From Pomacea canaliculata (taxonomy: Eukaryota; Mollusca; Gastropoda; Architaenioglossa; Ampullariidae), in contig NC_037601.1 of NCBI RefSeq assembly GCF_003073045.1, positions 4,867,872 through 4,931,871 of the forward strand: 64,000 nt of DNA. Reading direction: 5' to 3'. The position numbers and the translations under genes were made by a program. The notes below the pieces were generated by a model that had not been told where the DNA came from, did not search any database, and saw nothing but the letters and a program-made list of their open reading frames with translations. Position 1 is the stretch's first letter. Every line of letters begins with the position of its first letter. Positions 14,301 through 25,495 of this stretch are shown here, one piece after another.

Positions 14301-14865
14301 CTAGAGGTCAAGAGCAATTTAAGATGAATAATATCTCATTTATCCCTCATTTAATAGCTTCCCCTCTGTCAGTCTAATGTTTCATTTAAATTTACATGGC
14401 AATATCTGATAGATAAGACATCTGAAAGTCAGTCACGGGGCTGGGACACGCAAGTTTTACCTGTTTTAGTCAGCGACACTGGTGCCGCCTGGGAATCTTC
14501 GTTGGCCACAATAAGAGAAACATCATGGCTGTCCTTCAAATCTGAAAGTATACACTTGCTTCAGTGAAAAAAATAAAAGGTTCCTGTTAGCACACCTGCA
14601 CAGTATGAACCTACTTTCATTATCTTCAAGTGCCCGAGATACTGTTACCGTCAGACATTTCCCTCTGAACCGATCAAAAAGTGTTCAAACAATTGCTCAC
14701 TGATATTCGTTAATGGTTTAGTTTCCTTAATAAATCTGCCGAGAGAAAGACAAAGACACTTACCTGGCACAGAACTCGAATGCTGCCATCCTTCTCACGG
14801 AAAAACTCTGGCAGCTTCTTCCCGGTGACCGCCGTCACCACCACCAGCACCAGAAACAACCGCAT
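8364..14865 (-). CDS. GH16 beta-1,3-glucanase / glucan-binding protein, copy A
   Basis: A secreted glycoside hydrolase family 16 protein expected to bind or cleave beta-1,3-glucan (laminarin, fungal or algal wall). Twelve exons on the minus strand: 14865-14764, 14541-14461, 14300-14175, 13952-13822, 12988-12914, 12169-12109, 11591-11430, 11300-11223, 10347-10236, 9837-9766, 9226-9100, 8570-8364. All junctions are GT-AG and match copy B in length and phase, except exon 1, which is 102 rather than 103 bp. One G is missing near its end (CTGTGCC here, CTGGTGCC in copy B). Taken literally, this frameshifts the message right after the signal peptide and short N-terminal segment. No alternative in-frame start would rescue it. 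Exon 8 keeps the catalytic GEIDIMEAR. Copy-specific residues include NHGFSMY (exon 5) and MMPTEKHY (exon 8). The gene is either freshly inactivated or the base is an assembly error; the rest looks fully coding. Confidence 0.92.
8780..8950. repeat. ~27 bp minisatellite in intron 11 of copy A
   Basis: About five to six degenerate tandem units built on GGCACTGCTGTGTCATACAA, alternating CTGTCAG and CTGTGAT. It accounts for part of why intron 11 is about 530 bp here and only 105 bp in copy B, which lacks the array. Confidence 0.75.
10510..10735. repeat. Degenerate ~65 bp tandem repeats in intron 8 of copy A
   Basis: Three to four imperfect units recognisable by recurring TAATCTGTCAGT and ACATACCTC-type blocks. 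They are absent from the much shorter corresponding intron of copy B (22,091-22,214). Confidence 0.5.
12914..13821. repeat. Simple repeats around exon 5/intron 4 of copy A
   Basis: Intron 4 holds GT-rich microsatellite stretches (about 13,295-13,380) and CATACA-type repeats (13,110-13,200). The mirror positions in copy B have matching CA-rich runs (20,180-20,265), so the microsatellites predate the inversion-duplication. Confidence 0.55.
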
Positions 14866-14878
14866 GATCACGTGATCG
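14851..14878. promoter_or_regulatory. E-box palindrome overlapping GH16 start (copy A)
   Basis: The 12-base perfect palindrome GATCACGTGATC, centred on the E-box CACGTG, sits immediately upstream of the ATG with its last bases next to the start. The same motif is at the mirrored position in copy B. Retention in both copies is seen; a regulatory role is only inferred. Confidence 0.4.
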
Positions 14879-15129
14879 TCGCGCTCGGAATGACGGCGAA
14901 ATCAGATTCTGGCCTCTTTAGGGTCCTGCCTCTTGAGGTCAGGGTTGGTCAGGCCTCGCGGTGCAGCTAAAGATGTCCCTCTTGAGATAGATACAAAATT
15001 TCAGAAACTAATTTTTGATAATTCTTACTTCCATTTCTTTCAACTTTGCTAGGATAATAGCAAATACAAAGCAAAATCAAACAGCGAGAGATGTTTTCAC
15101 GAGCCGTATGTAGCCACTTAGAAAAGTGA

Positions 15130-15700
15130 GGAATTTTTTTACAAAGTTCTGTGGGTTTTAAGTTTAAACTTCTTAAAACTACCTTTTTCCCTGTTCTCCT
15201 TTGTCCAGAATAGATTTATTGCTACCCTTCTTTACTAAGCTACTCCGCTTCAATTCTTTTATTCTTTCGATCTCTCTCTTTCTCTCTCTCATCTTACGGA
15301 CAACTATGAAGTGTCACCACACTGAGACCATTGCTGTGTTAAAGTAGAAGTAGAAAATTGGTTTTCTACACCCTCTTTGTCCAGTCCTTATAATCTGATC
15401 TGACTGGTCATTAACTGTGATACCTTTATCTTTCCCCTTTCTACCGAGCACCTCACCTCACTTTCAATTGTTCTTTTCCCTTTTCCCATCTTTCTCGAGT
15501 ATGTCTGGAGTTTTTTTTCAGTTTCAGGCGTGCATCATTCACACAAAGATGCATGTCTACCAAATCAGACCTACACGTGAGTAGTGGGATTTCAAACACT
15601 CGTCTGACAGGCTTTATGGAGTGACGACAGGTGGGTTGCTCACCGATGCAGACAAGAAAACTGCAGCACCTTCCTCTGGTCTTGTTTTGCTCTTTGGTCT
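15130..15700. repeat. Dispersed repeat, third copy at 39,340-39,660
   Basis: The inner part of the GH16 palindrome arm (TGTGGGTTTTAAGT, then ACTACC, CTGTCCAG-like and TTTATCGCTACC-like blocks, then CTCTCT runs) recurs inverted at about 17,353-17,880. A related copy lies inside the 3 kb hAT element at about 39,340-39,660. It therefore appears to be a mobile repeat already present at the inner end of the arm before the palindrome formed. Confidence 0.6.
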
Positions 15701-17352
15701 AACCTTCAGTGATAATACAGCAGATGGTGTCGCTACAGCAACTGTATAATGTAGAACACTGTTCAGTAACGACTCACATCGACATGAGGCTATCGATTTG
15801 AAACAGCCAGTCATCAGCTCACACCATCATCAAACTCTCAACATGCTCACAACACCAACACTTAACGCACTGCTCCACGACTAGGCTGGAGGTGTGGGAA
15901 GGGGGGTGGGAGACATCTGGACATGCACGAGTAAACAACAGCCACAAGCTGGTGCACACGCCTCGTGACAAGATCTCGTTATCAATCAGCCGGATTAAAT
16001 TATGACAGTCCTATATAACTACACAAAACAGTTTTGTTTAATAACCACAGTCGAGCTTGTCCCTATTTGATTTTTTTAAATATCCAGAAGAAATAATAAT
16101 AATAATAATAGCACCATATCCATCCAGCCTTATGAGCAAGATCATGGCGCTTTACATAATATAAACTATACGAAAAATAATGATAGGTTAAAAAAGATGG
16201 AGAAGCCAGGCAAAACGACAGGAAAGAAAAAGAAATCAAGCGAGGAATGGGGTAAAAAGTGGAGTGCTTACTGACTAACAACTAACTGAACACCACAGTA
16301 CTCCATTATCCAAGAAGTCTATAAAATCTCAAAAAGGGGAGTGGGCGGTGGAGGAGTGGCGTTGGTGAATGGGGGAGGGGCTTGTGGCGAAAATAGTTCT
16401 GTTTAGTTTTTAAAGTGATGAAAAATGTTAGGGAAAACTATCATTTTCATAGAAGGATATTTGCATGAGACCTTTCCTGTGCCAGTAGCTTCCTTTCACC
16501 ACGCGAGTTTCTCAGTTCATGTATCACGGCAAAGCTCCATTATTCGAGGGCGCATTGGAAGTGACCAGGAGGGAATAGAGGGCGGAGAGTGAGACAGGGA
16601 TGGGGTAGGGGCGGCGTTAGTAGAGGGGGAGGGGACAGACCTAAGATGGATCGGACCACATACCAGCCTCGCCTTTTTCTCTTCATCTTTAGTTGGAAGA
16701 AGTTTCGCACTCATTCATAGCAAACACTGCAAATGAATTCAGGGACACCAACACGGACATAATTTTGATAACATGTTTCTTTTTGATTGTGACAACTGTT
16801 TTAAACTCAATATTTTTTACACTTATGAACTTTGAACCCCGAAGGAACTGAGCTAATGTCATGATCACATTCCCAGTTAAAAGAGCATTAAAACCTTTCA
16901 CAAACAAACAAGGTAGAGTCAGTTGAAGTTGAATAATATATCTATTTTTCTTGTAAAATTTCAGATAAATTTAGTTAATTCACTGTCAAGAACCTGTGAC
17001 TCATGGTCGTGAATATTTCAATTTCTTATTTAATTACAAAATTTCTTATTAGTTTGTTTGGTTAAAGGGGTGTATTACGCTAAATTTAGTTGTCAAATTG
17101 TAATGTTTATTTATTTTTATTTATTTTATTATCTAAGAGTGCATCTAGCAATGTTTTAAAGCAGCAGCTGCACACCTGGGTTTACAACTTCACGACTTTG
17201 TGTTGTTGGTGTCTGGAAGAGTCTCCCTCGTACCGTACGCCCACCTGTCAGGTAAAACTCTCAAATGGGAAACAGCAGGAAGGGAAGTGGGTACAAAGCA
17301 CGTGCGCGATTAGGGTGGTCTAGATGTTAGAAGTTGTGATAGCTGGAGTTTT
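15701..17352. repeat. Spacer of GH16 palindrome, related to palindrome 1 centre
   Basis: The outer parts (15,701-15,893 and 16,985-17,340) are collinear with 3,190-3,470 and 3,470-3,800, so the spacer is a copy of the palindrome 1 centre. About 1.1 kb (15,894-16,984) interrupts it. This insert contains an (AAT)n run near 16,090 followed by a GGCGCTTTACATAAT-like block, resembling the 3' end of a minus-strand LINE or SINE with a short microsatellite tail. No host gene is visible. Confidence 0.7.
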
Positions 17353-18315
17353 GGACCAAAGAGCAAAACAAGACCAGAGGAAGGTGCTGCAGTTTTCTTG
17401 TCTGCATCGGTGAGCAACCCACCTGTCGTCACTCCATAAAGCCTGTCAGACGAGTGTTTGAAATCCCACTACTCACGTGTAGGTCTGATTTGGTAGACAT
17501 GCATCTTTGTGTGAATGATGCACGCCTGAAACTGAAGAAAAAACCCCAGACATACTTGAGAAAGATGAGAAAAGTGAATAGAACGATTTGAGGTGAGGTG
17601 CTTGGTAGAAAGGGGAAAGATAAATGTATCATAGTTAATGACCAGTCAGATCAGATTATGATTATAAGGACTGGACAAAGAGGGTGTAGAAAACCAGTTT
17701 TCTACTTCTACTTTAACACAGCAATGGTCTCAGTGTGGTGACACTTGATAGTTGTCCGTAAGACATGAGAGAGAGAGAGAAAGAGAGAGATCGAAAGATT
17801 AAAAGAATTGAAGCGGGGTAGCTTAGTGGAGAAGGGTAGCGATAAATCTAGTCTGGACAAAGGAGAACAGGGAAATCACCTGGACACAAACCTCTCCAGA
17901 TAAAAGGCGGCGACACCTGTCTCTGAATCACAATCGTCCAGCGCCACCTAGCGCTCCACTCTCTGCGCTTTTCACTCGGAAACCGACGAACGTGTTGCGT
18001 GAGTGTTTGTAAACTTATTAAGTTCTAAGTGCTGGCCATTTGCACAGCTCAGCAGCTGGTTCGAACATTTTGAAACATTAGAGAAGAAAAAAACAAAAAA
18101 GAGAAAAAAAAAATCCAGCTAGATATCCACATCGTGATTCCGTACATACATCTACAAATGGAAGAAAGACTTATCAAAAAATAGTTTTTAAAATTTTGTA
18201 TCTATCTCAAGAGGGACATCTTTAGCTGCACCGCGAGGCCTGCCGAACCCTGACCTCAAGAGGCAGGACCCTAAAGAGGCCAGAATCTGATTTCGCTGTC
18301 ATTCCGAGGGCGACG

Positions 18316-18329
18316 ATCACGTGATCATG
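18316..18329. promoter_or_regulatory. E-box palindrome overlapping GH16 start (copy B)
   Basis: GATCACGTGATC immediately precedes the ATG at 18,327, identical to copy A. The roughly 140 bp upstream (18,190-18,326) are also strongly conserved between copies and would contain the core promoter or 5' UTR. I see no convincing TATA box. Confidence 0.4.
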
Positions 18330-21300
18330 CGGTTGTTTCTGGTGCTGGTGGTGGTGACGGCGGTCACCGGGAAGAAGCTGCCAGAGTTTTTCCGTGAGAA
18401 GGATGGCAGCATTCGAGTTCTGGTGCCAGGTAAGTTGTTTTTGTCTTTCTCTCGGCAGATTTATTAAGGAAACTAAACCATTAACGAATATCAGCGAACA
18501 ATTGTTTGAACACTTTTTGATCGGTTCAGAGGGAAATGTCTGACGGTAACAGTATCTCGGGCACTTGAAGATAAGGAAAGTAGGTTCATACTGTGCAGGT
18601 GTGCTTACAGGTACCGCAAAGTTTTATTTTTTTCACTGAAGCAAGAGTATACTTTCAGATTTGAAGGACAGCCATGATGTTTCTCTTATTGTGGCCAACG
18701 AGGATTCCCAGGCGGCACCAGTGTCGCTGACTAAAACAGGTAAAACTTGCGTGTCCCAGCCCCGTGACTGACTTTCAGATGTATCTTATCTATCAGATAT
18801 TGCCATGTGAATTTAAATGAAACATTAGACAGAGGGAAAGAGGGAGAGAGGTCGACTCCGGGCTCCAGACCTGCGAGTATTATCAATGGCGATAACCATT
18901 CCTATTGTGGCAATGTGTAGAATCACTTTGTACTTCGTACGTACCTTTATTTTCTCCAACTCAAAAGATTGACAGGTAGAAATAAAAGTTATATATTTTA
19001 AAGGAAACAAAATGGTCTCCTACCAAAAACAAAGTTCCACTGTTCGAATGTTCAAGAAAAAATGTCCTTTCATACAATACATCTAGATTTTCTTATCAAG
19101 AGCTATTAAATGATGGATAACTCGCCTGAGATATTATTCATCTTAAATTGCTCTTGACCTCTAGATGACGGACAATGGAAGGGTGTTCTCAACAAAGTGA
19201 AGACCAAACATGGCAGTGTTCTGAACTACGTGCTCCAGTACCACAAGTTCGACACACTTCACCAGCTTGCGAGGTCTACTGAAGTCTTCAGTGAGTTGTG
19301 TCCATCTACACATTTATCCTATTACCCTAAAATAACCTGGATATTTCACTGGCTGTATTGTACCCTTGAGAAGGGGAACAAATTAGAATTCTTTTAGTCA
19401 GCAAAGATTAGGACAATGTGAAAGTGTCTGAGCAATTCAAAGAACAGATGAACGCTGGACATTAAAATTAGTAAAGTCCACTGCGAACGTGGAGAGATGA
19501 GTGAATGAGAAAATAATCGTGGTTTTCAAAAATGAAAGAAGAATTGACCCGAAAGTAGCTCTGCTTGAGACTTTGTTGAACAAAATCTCATGTTTGCTCA
19601 GATTTACCGGAACTTCCACCAAGTCAACGGTTTTTGCAGAGGAGGGCTACGGTGGTTTTCTTCGACGACTTCAGTTCCGGTAAAGTGGACCCCAGCAAGT
19701 GGCAGCACGCCATCACAGGCGACGGTGGCGGGGTGGGTCTGACGAGGGTTGCTGACCTGTTAACATCTAGTGTAGTTAGTTTGACCTGTAGCCAGGTCTT
19801 ACAACTGAGTTCTGTTACTTTCTACATTGTCTGATCTTTGGTTATAATTATGTAGCTACTTTATCACCTGTCGTCAGGTATGAACCTTTGACCTGAAGCT
19901 AGCTAAGTCAGCATCTGCTGCCAAGGCCAAAGGAATAGCAATCTGTGCATTTTACACACTTAAGGAGTTCAGTTGTCTGAAAATATAACCTTGGACACAA
20001 AACGTTCGTGAATTGATAGATATTTTATCTCTATTTTGTTTTCCGAAGTCTGCAATTAAGAAAAAGTTAGGGTGTGGTTAAGGTCAAAAGGTGAAGATAC
20101 TTATCTTTGACATGAAAGTTTCAGTACGTCGTACACAGATCATGCCTGATATTTTCAACATGTAAGTGGGTGACTCACGCTCACACACGTACGCACACAC
20201 ACACACCTACTAACACACACACACATATAGATTCTCTAGTGGCTTACTCACACACACACAGATTCTCTCAAGGAAAGGGAGCATGTCTAGAATCCAAAGC
20301 GGATAACAAATATACAGCCTGATTATTGCCTCATTATTTTATGAATTGTTTGTAAATATTTATGTTTGGGATGTATTTGCATACATGTTTTATATTTATA
20401 CATATGAATGTACGTTATGTTCGTATGTATGCTTGTGTGTATGTTTTGTACGTGCGAATAAATGTTGTGCATGTATACACAGTGTTGTCCATCGGAATGT
20501 TGTTACCATGGGAATCTAACGTCCCATGGGATGGGAGGGGATGGGACAGGCATAAATTACCATGGGTTGGGATGAGATAGAAAAATATGTCCCATGGACA
20601 ACCCTGTGTATACACATGTTTGTTGTTTTTATTCTTGCTCGGAATTTGTGTTCACGTGGGTCTCACGTGACTTACTTTCTGATGTTCACGTATTGCTAAC
20701 AGAATCATGAGTTCAACATGTACACACCGGAAGCCGCCAACAGCTACGTCAAAAATGGCGTCTTGTACATTCATCCCGTAAGTACGTTTGTACGCTTGTC
20801 CGCTGTATTAACTGAGAAAGTCGTTTTCAGACGAGGTGTAACAGCTGTATGATGCAAATCAACTTCTACATAGGAAAACGATTTTTAAAACAGGTTTTCT
20901 TTTGAACTTCTGAAAAGGGAACATATGATAGATATTTTGACTAAAGTTATTTGATTAAATTTCTGGATAATTTCGAATCTAATTAAACGAGTTTACTAGC
21001 GTCAGCTGTTTTCTTAAAGAAATAGTCCATTTAACATCTACAAAATAAAGAGAGAAGTAATGTTTACATTCTTTAAAAAAACCCAATACTTTTAAGGTAT
21101 CCGTGTTACAGCAAGTGAGGATAATATAAAAGAATAAAAATCATTTGTTGCAGACGCTAACGGTTGATCGTTTTGGAGCAAATTTTTTATCTAACGGCAA
21201 CCTGGATGTGAAAGGTTAGTAGTAAATAGTTTATGTATAGATACAAGCAAACAGTTTATAAACAATACTTGAGCATTCCTTGTGTCCCTATGTCTACAAA

Positions 21301-23735
21301 ATGCGAAAGCTGCTTAGAAATGTGTAGAATATTTCATTGGACCTACTCATATCTACTTTATTTTTATTGCTATCCGCTGCAGAAAAAGTTTCTATGCAAG
21401 ATGGCCGCAAGTGTAGGTTAGTTTACATGAATAGAGAAGCCGACAGAGAAAGGCTCTGAGTAATCAGGAATTGCAGAATGACAGAATCGAGAGAAATTTG
21501 TTAATTTGGGGTTCAAACACACACAGCCACGTGATATTATGTAAAGAAACAGCAAATGGAGGTAGCGGTGTTTAATATTCAAATATTTATGTAGTAAAAA
21601 ACGCAAAGAAGTAGTGTGTGTGTGTGTGTCTGTCTGTGTGTCTATATTATCTAGTAACAATTATCCAGGGTTAGCATTAAGTGTTAACCTGATGGAAATG
21701 ATTGTCTGATAATAGCTATCTGGGGGTCCTGCACGGACAACTCAAGAAGTGGCTGCCATCTGCAAGGACACAGCATCCCGCCCATCATGTCCGCCAAGCT
21801 CAGCAGCACGCAGCACATCCGGTACGGCAAGATCGAGGTCGTCGCTAAGCTGCCGAAGGGCGACTGGCTGTGGCCTGGTCAGTAATTTTTGAAGCATGAA
21901 TCTTTATCAGCCACCACAAAAATACATTTTTCCTTTGCTAATTTTGACTAGTAATGTTCCTTTAACAGGGACACGTGACCAAAGTGTGTTAACCCCTTGT
22001 TGTCCTTTCCAGCGATTTGGATGTTGCCCAGTGAGTGGCACTACGGCGGGTGGCCGGCGTCCGGGGAGATCGACATCATGGAGGCGAGAGGTAAGCACTG
22101 GATACCTTTTCCATATATTCGCAAGAAAGACCTAGCAAATACTGTCGTCCAATGCCTTCCTTGCAAATGAGTGGAGAGGGAAAAGGTCAAAGTGTGTGTG
22201 TGTGTGGTTTGCAGGCAACCTTCACTACCACTCCCCTGAGGGCTGGACGATGGGGGCTGACGTGGACTACTCCACGGTGCACTATGGGCCTGCCTGGAAC
22301 AACAAGAAATCCTTTGGAAGCCCCTAGTGAGTACCTTGTTCTGCGATCACTACTTTAGTTACAACTAAAGTGATTCTAAACATTCTACTCTTGCATTACA
22401 GGACTAGTGGGGTGCCCTCCACCGCTAATGATAGGATAAAGTTCAATGCAAGATAAATATTTGCCAAGTGTGGATGGATATTCGGCTTAAGAGATACATT
22501 TCTATACACATGCCCCCGGCGCTAAGGAATACAAAATCACAGACGACAGGATGGTACAGGATACGTTATGCTGTCAAGGCTACAGCCAATAGGATAGCTG
22601 GAACCATTTGTTAATTAGGTGTACAAACGTGATGTCACGAATGTGACCTCTTTCATGATTTTTTTTTTTAAATCCAAAGTTTTCAGTATTAAGAAAAAAT
22701 GAGGGTCTATACTTTATTTCAGCACTTTAAGAGGAACAACATTGGGTGATGCTTATCATACCTACTGGATTGACTGGACCCAAAACTATATCAAGTAAAA
22801 CAACAAACTTATATTTGCTGTATAGTACATGTTGCATGCACGATGTGCTGTTAATAACACATTGGTAATTATTGGTTATTTTCTACGTATCACTTATAAA
22901 GCTATTAATTATTGATGATGCTACAAATCTACTTTGTATATCAACATCTACACTTCCTCCCCGAAAAAAGAATTTCAAATGCGATTTGTGACAAATTCCA
23001 AACACAGAAAATAGAGATCTCCAATTCTGAAAATAAATATATTTTTGGGGAGATTGTTTAATGCGAAGGGGGTACCTAAATTTGTTGTTGGCAGTACAGA
23101 AATCAAGGACAGCCACTTGTCTTGCGTGTAGTCAAGGAAACAGTTTTGTGGCATCTAGGAATATTTTTGCCGAGTGAGATGTGCGCCCATGTGGATGCGT
23201 GTGATTGGAAGGTTGCAAGAAGCGAGCATCACAGCGATTGTACGCAGTATTGTGCTTTAAGTGTCTTTATCAACTGGAGGGTCTGTATTTTTCTAGGATC
23301 GGCGTGGATGACCACACCTCCATAGCCCACAACACACCCGCTGCCGGCTACTGGCACGAGGGGCAGTTCTCTGGGACCAACATTTGGGCCAATGGAGGCA
23401 AGGACGCGCCCTTCGACAGACCAGTAAGTCAGGACAAATATTTTCATGTAGAAAATGGTCCTTTTGGTCAAATAGTTAACCTGTCTTTTGTGAGATGAAC
23501 AACTTACACTTTACACCTGTCCTCACAGTTTTACCTGATCCTCAACGTGGCTGTGGGAGGGACCTGGTTCAACCACGCCAACACCAACCAGCCCTACGCC
23601 CAGCCCTGGTCAGACGGAGGTTCGGACGCCGCCATGCGAACGGCCTTCTGGGACGCGCGCCATCTGTGGCAGGCCACGTGGCATGGCGATGACGTGGCCA
23701 TGAAGGTCCGCTCTGTGAAGATGACTCAGTACTAG
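18327..23735 (+). CDS. GH16 beta-1,3-glucanase / glucan-binding protein, copy B (intact)
   Basis: Complete 12-exon gene: 18327-18429, 18659-18739, 19165-19290, 19602-19732, 20703-20777, 21154-21214, 21716-21877, 22013-22090, 22215-22326, 22723-22794, 23297-23423, 23529-23735. All introns are GT-AG with consistent phases, giving 1,335 nt (444 residues plus stop). Residues 1-15 ([15 protein letters not shown]) form a signal peptide. Residues ~17-103 resemble the N-terminal beta-sandwich (CBM39-like) domain of glucan-recognition proteins. The GH16 domain starts near [18 protein letters not shown] and runs to the C-terminus. The catalytic box GEIDIMEAR is at 264-272, with nucleophile E265, D267 and acid/base E270 all present. 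The protein should therefore be an active laminarinase-type enzyme, unlike insect recognition proteins that lost these residues. Its length fits molluscan family members. It diverges head-to-head from copy A. Roles in digestion of algal glucan or in immunity are both plausible. Confidence 0.95.
20480..20606. mobile_element. 127 bp hAT-type MITE in intron 4 of copy B
   Basis: Bounded by CAGTGTTGTCCAT on the left and ATGGACAACCCTG on the right (inverted repeats). It is flanked by a perfect 8-bp duplication TGTATACA (20,472-20,479 and 20,607-20,614). The interior is rich in CCATGG/GGGATGGG. It is absent from the matching intron of copy A, so it inserted after the palindrome formed. Confidence 0.85.
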
Positions 23736-23811
23736 TGGCACGTGGAGCTGCTGGACCACTGGAAAACACTTTAAGGCTTTCGAAAAATTTCCTAAATTGT
23801 ATGATTGAATT

Positions 23812-23817
23812 AATAAA
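23812..23817 (+). terminator. Poly(A) signal of GH16 copy B
   Basis: AATAAA 77 bases after the TAG stop, at the position mirrored in copy A. Confidence 0.75.
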
Positions 23818-24011
23818 CCATTGAAAAGTTGATTCGTGGGATTACGAGGATGTGAGACGAATCCGGATACAGGGTTTAGCTTTTTTTTTTTGGACTTGTG
23901 CTAGCAGCGAGGTCAAAGGGTATCTAACGGTTGGAAGAGTTTAACGGTATGTGGACATTCTCTTTCTGTGATGTGGGGAGGGGAAGTGAGCAAGGGAGTG
24001 AGCGAGCAAAC

Positions 24012-24664
24012 GCACAAATCGTTCTTGGCTTTAAAAAAAAAATAAAAAAAAAATAACACAGCAGGTTTGTGACAAAGGTACTGATAAAAATCTGAAAATC
24101 GGAAATCGATGACTACCAGAAACGTCGTCAAATGATGCATGTGTTGTAATAATTGATGATTTGACCATTTAAACCTTTAAACATTTACTTTGAGATATTA
24201 ACTTGCCTGTTTGTGATGCCGAGAGAAATCAGTTTGCTTGAAATGACGATGTAGATGATCTTTCAAGCCACTTGGAGTCTTCCTTAATCTCCCAGTCTTG
24301 ACCCAATTTTATCCCAAAATCTGTTCCTCAATATCCCAGCGGGAACGATTTAGCTGCTAAGTTATCCCCTAGCTGCAGTTTGATGACGAGGTTGCTGTAG
24401 TAGTCAAGTTTTTAGGGATAAACTGGGATAAAAGACACTTAAAAAAAAGGGAGAGGTAATGACCAAGTAAGAGGTAGAAATAAATGTCGAGACGGAATAT
24501 TTGTGTCAATGTTTAAACAATGAAAATAATAATCAGTATGTTTGTGTAGCGTGTGGCCAGGCTCTCCTCACTCCGCAAAATCAGACATTGACTGTGGAAT
24601 ACAATAGATAAGGGAAGAATAATAAATAATATGTATCCCCTCCCCCTTTAACTCTCTCTTACTG

Positions 24665-24708
<44 letters not shown>

Positions 24709-24715
24709 TTAATTA
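24012..24715 (+). repeat. Dispersed repeat, direct copy at 35,668-36,185
   Basis: This block (with landmarks CAAGCCACTTGGAGTCTTCC, CCCAGCGGGAACGATTTAGC and GTGTGGCCAGGCTCTCCTCA) recurs in the same orientation at 35,668-36,185. It ends in a (CA)n microsatellite here (24,665-24,709) and a very short one there. It begins exactly where the GH16 palindrome arm ends. No coding content is recognised; probably a non-autonomous element. Confidence 0.8.
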
Positions 24716-25224
24716 CTTATACTTATAATATCATGCTGGTTGTTATTTAGCGATATCCAGAATCGATGACAATCTCATATCGTGTCATGCACTTTATGAT
24801 AAAGTCTTATGTAGTCCTCATTTTATGTAAGTTCACGTTTCAAAAACAATTTGACACGAATCCTCTTCTGTTATACCGGCATAATATAATATATTAATAT
24901 GTTGTAAGACATTGTCGTTCTTCAGAACACACTTCTTACCTTCTTGAATATGGGTGAGTCCAGGAATAGCACCACCAGCAGCTGTCGCATCATCCACGCC
25001 ACCTGGAGAATGAGCCGCGATACCAGAGCAGCTTCTGTCAACTAATAAGAGAACCGAGGTGACTGGTGAGTACTGAACACATTTTAAGGTATAATGTATT
25101 TCAATGAGAAAGGGAAATGAAGAAAAAAGTAGAAGCTGGTGTAAATGAGATCAATGTTGGGGCTAAAGGAAGACTCCTATTTCATGTTCAGCCCCGATAC
25201 TTATTTTCCTTCTCCTCGAACATT
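24716..25224. other. No recognisable gene
   Basis: AT-rich spacer between the dispersed repeat and the tandem array. A short stretch around 24,955-25,060 is less AT-rich but has no recognisable product. Confidence 0.4.
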
Positions 25225-25495
25225 CTAGACCTCCCTCGCAACAAAGACAGTTTGCTTTGTACATTATAATCGTGCTGAGCATTGTAGTATCTAGATGCAG
25301 AACATTCTAGAATCTAGATGCAATCTGGAACATCATATCCTCGCACAGACATTCTACTTTGTCGCAACAAAGACATTCTACCTTGTACATGACTGCAGTG
25401 CTGAACATTCTAGAATCTAGATGCAAATCTACAACATCATCCACCACCCCCCCGCGGCAAAGACATTCTACTTTGTACTCTACTAGAGTGCTACA
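25225..25495. repeat. Tandem repeat with ~110-125 bp unit
   Basis: About 2.5 imperfect units sharing ACATTCTAGAATCTAGATGC, CAACATCAT and AAAGACATTCTACTTTGTAC blocks. It lies just upstream of exon 1 of the first HtrL-like gene. Confidence 0.65.

Larger units (their letters stand above)
8085..15700 (-). repeat. Left arm of GH16 palindrome
   Basis: This whole segment, including all 12 exons, introns, 5' flank and 3' UTR of GH16 copy A, recurs in inverted orientation at about 17,353-24,010. Outer similarity is lost near 8,085/24,010 and inner similarity near 15,700/17,353. Exons match almost base for base, whereas introns differ by insertions such as the intron 8 and intron 11 tandem repeats (copy A only) and a 127 bp MITE (copy B only). 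Confidence 0.95.
17353..24010 (+). repeat. Right arm of GH16 palindrome
   Basis: Inverted counterpart of 8,085-15,700 carrying GH16 copy B with its 5' flank and 3' UTR. It is about 1 kb shorter than the left arm, largely because introns 8 and 11 lack the tandem repeats of copy A. Confidence 0.95.

Noticed and set aside
22387-22440. A possible extra exon after ATTACAG at about 22,402 in GH16 copy B
   Set aside because: The phase is incompatible and the peptide has no GH16 similarity. Skipping to 22,723 restores the frame and the conserved sequence, and copy A agrees.
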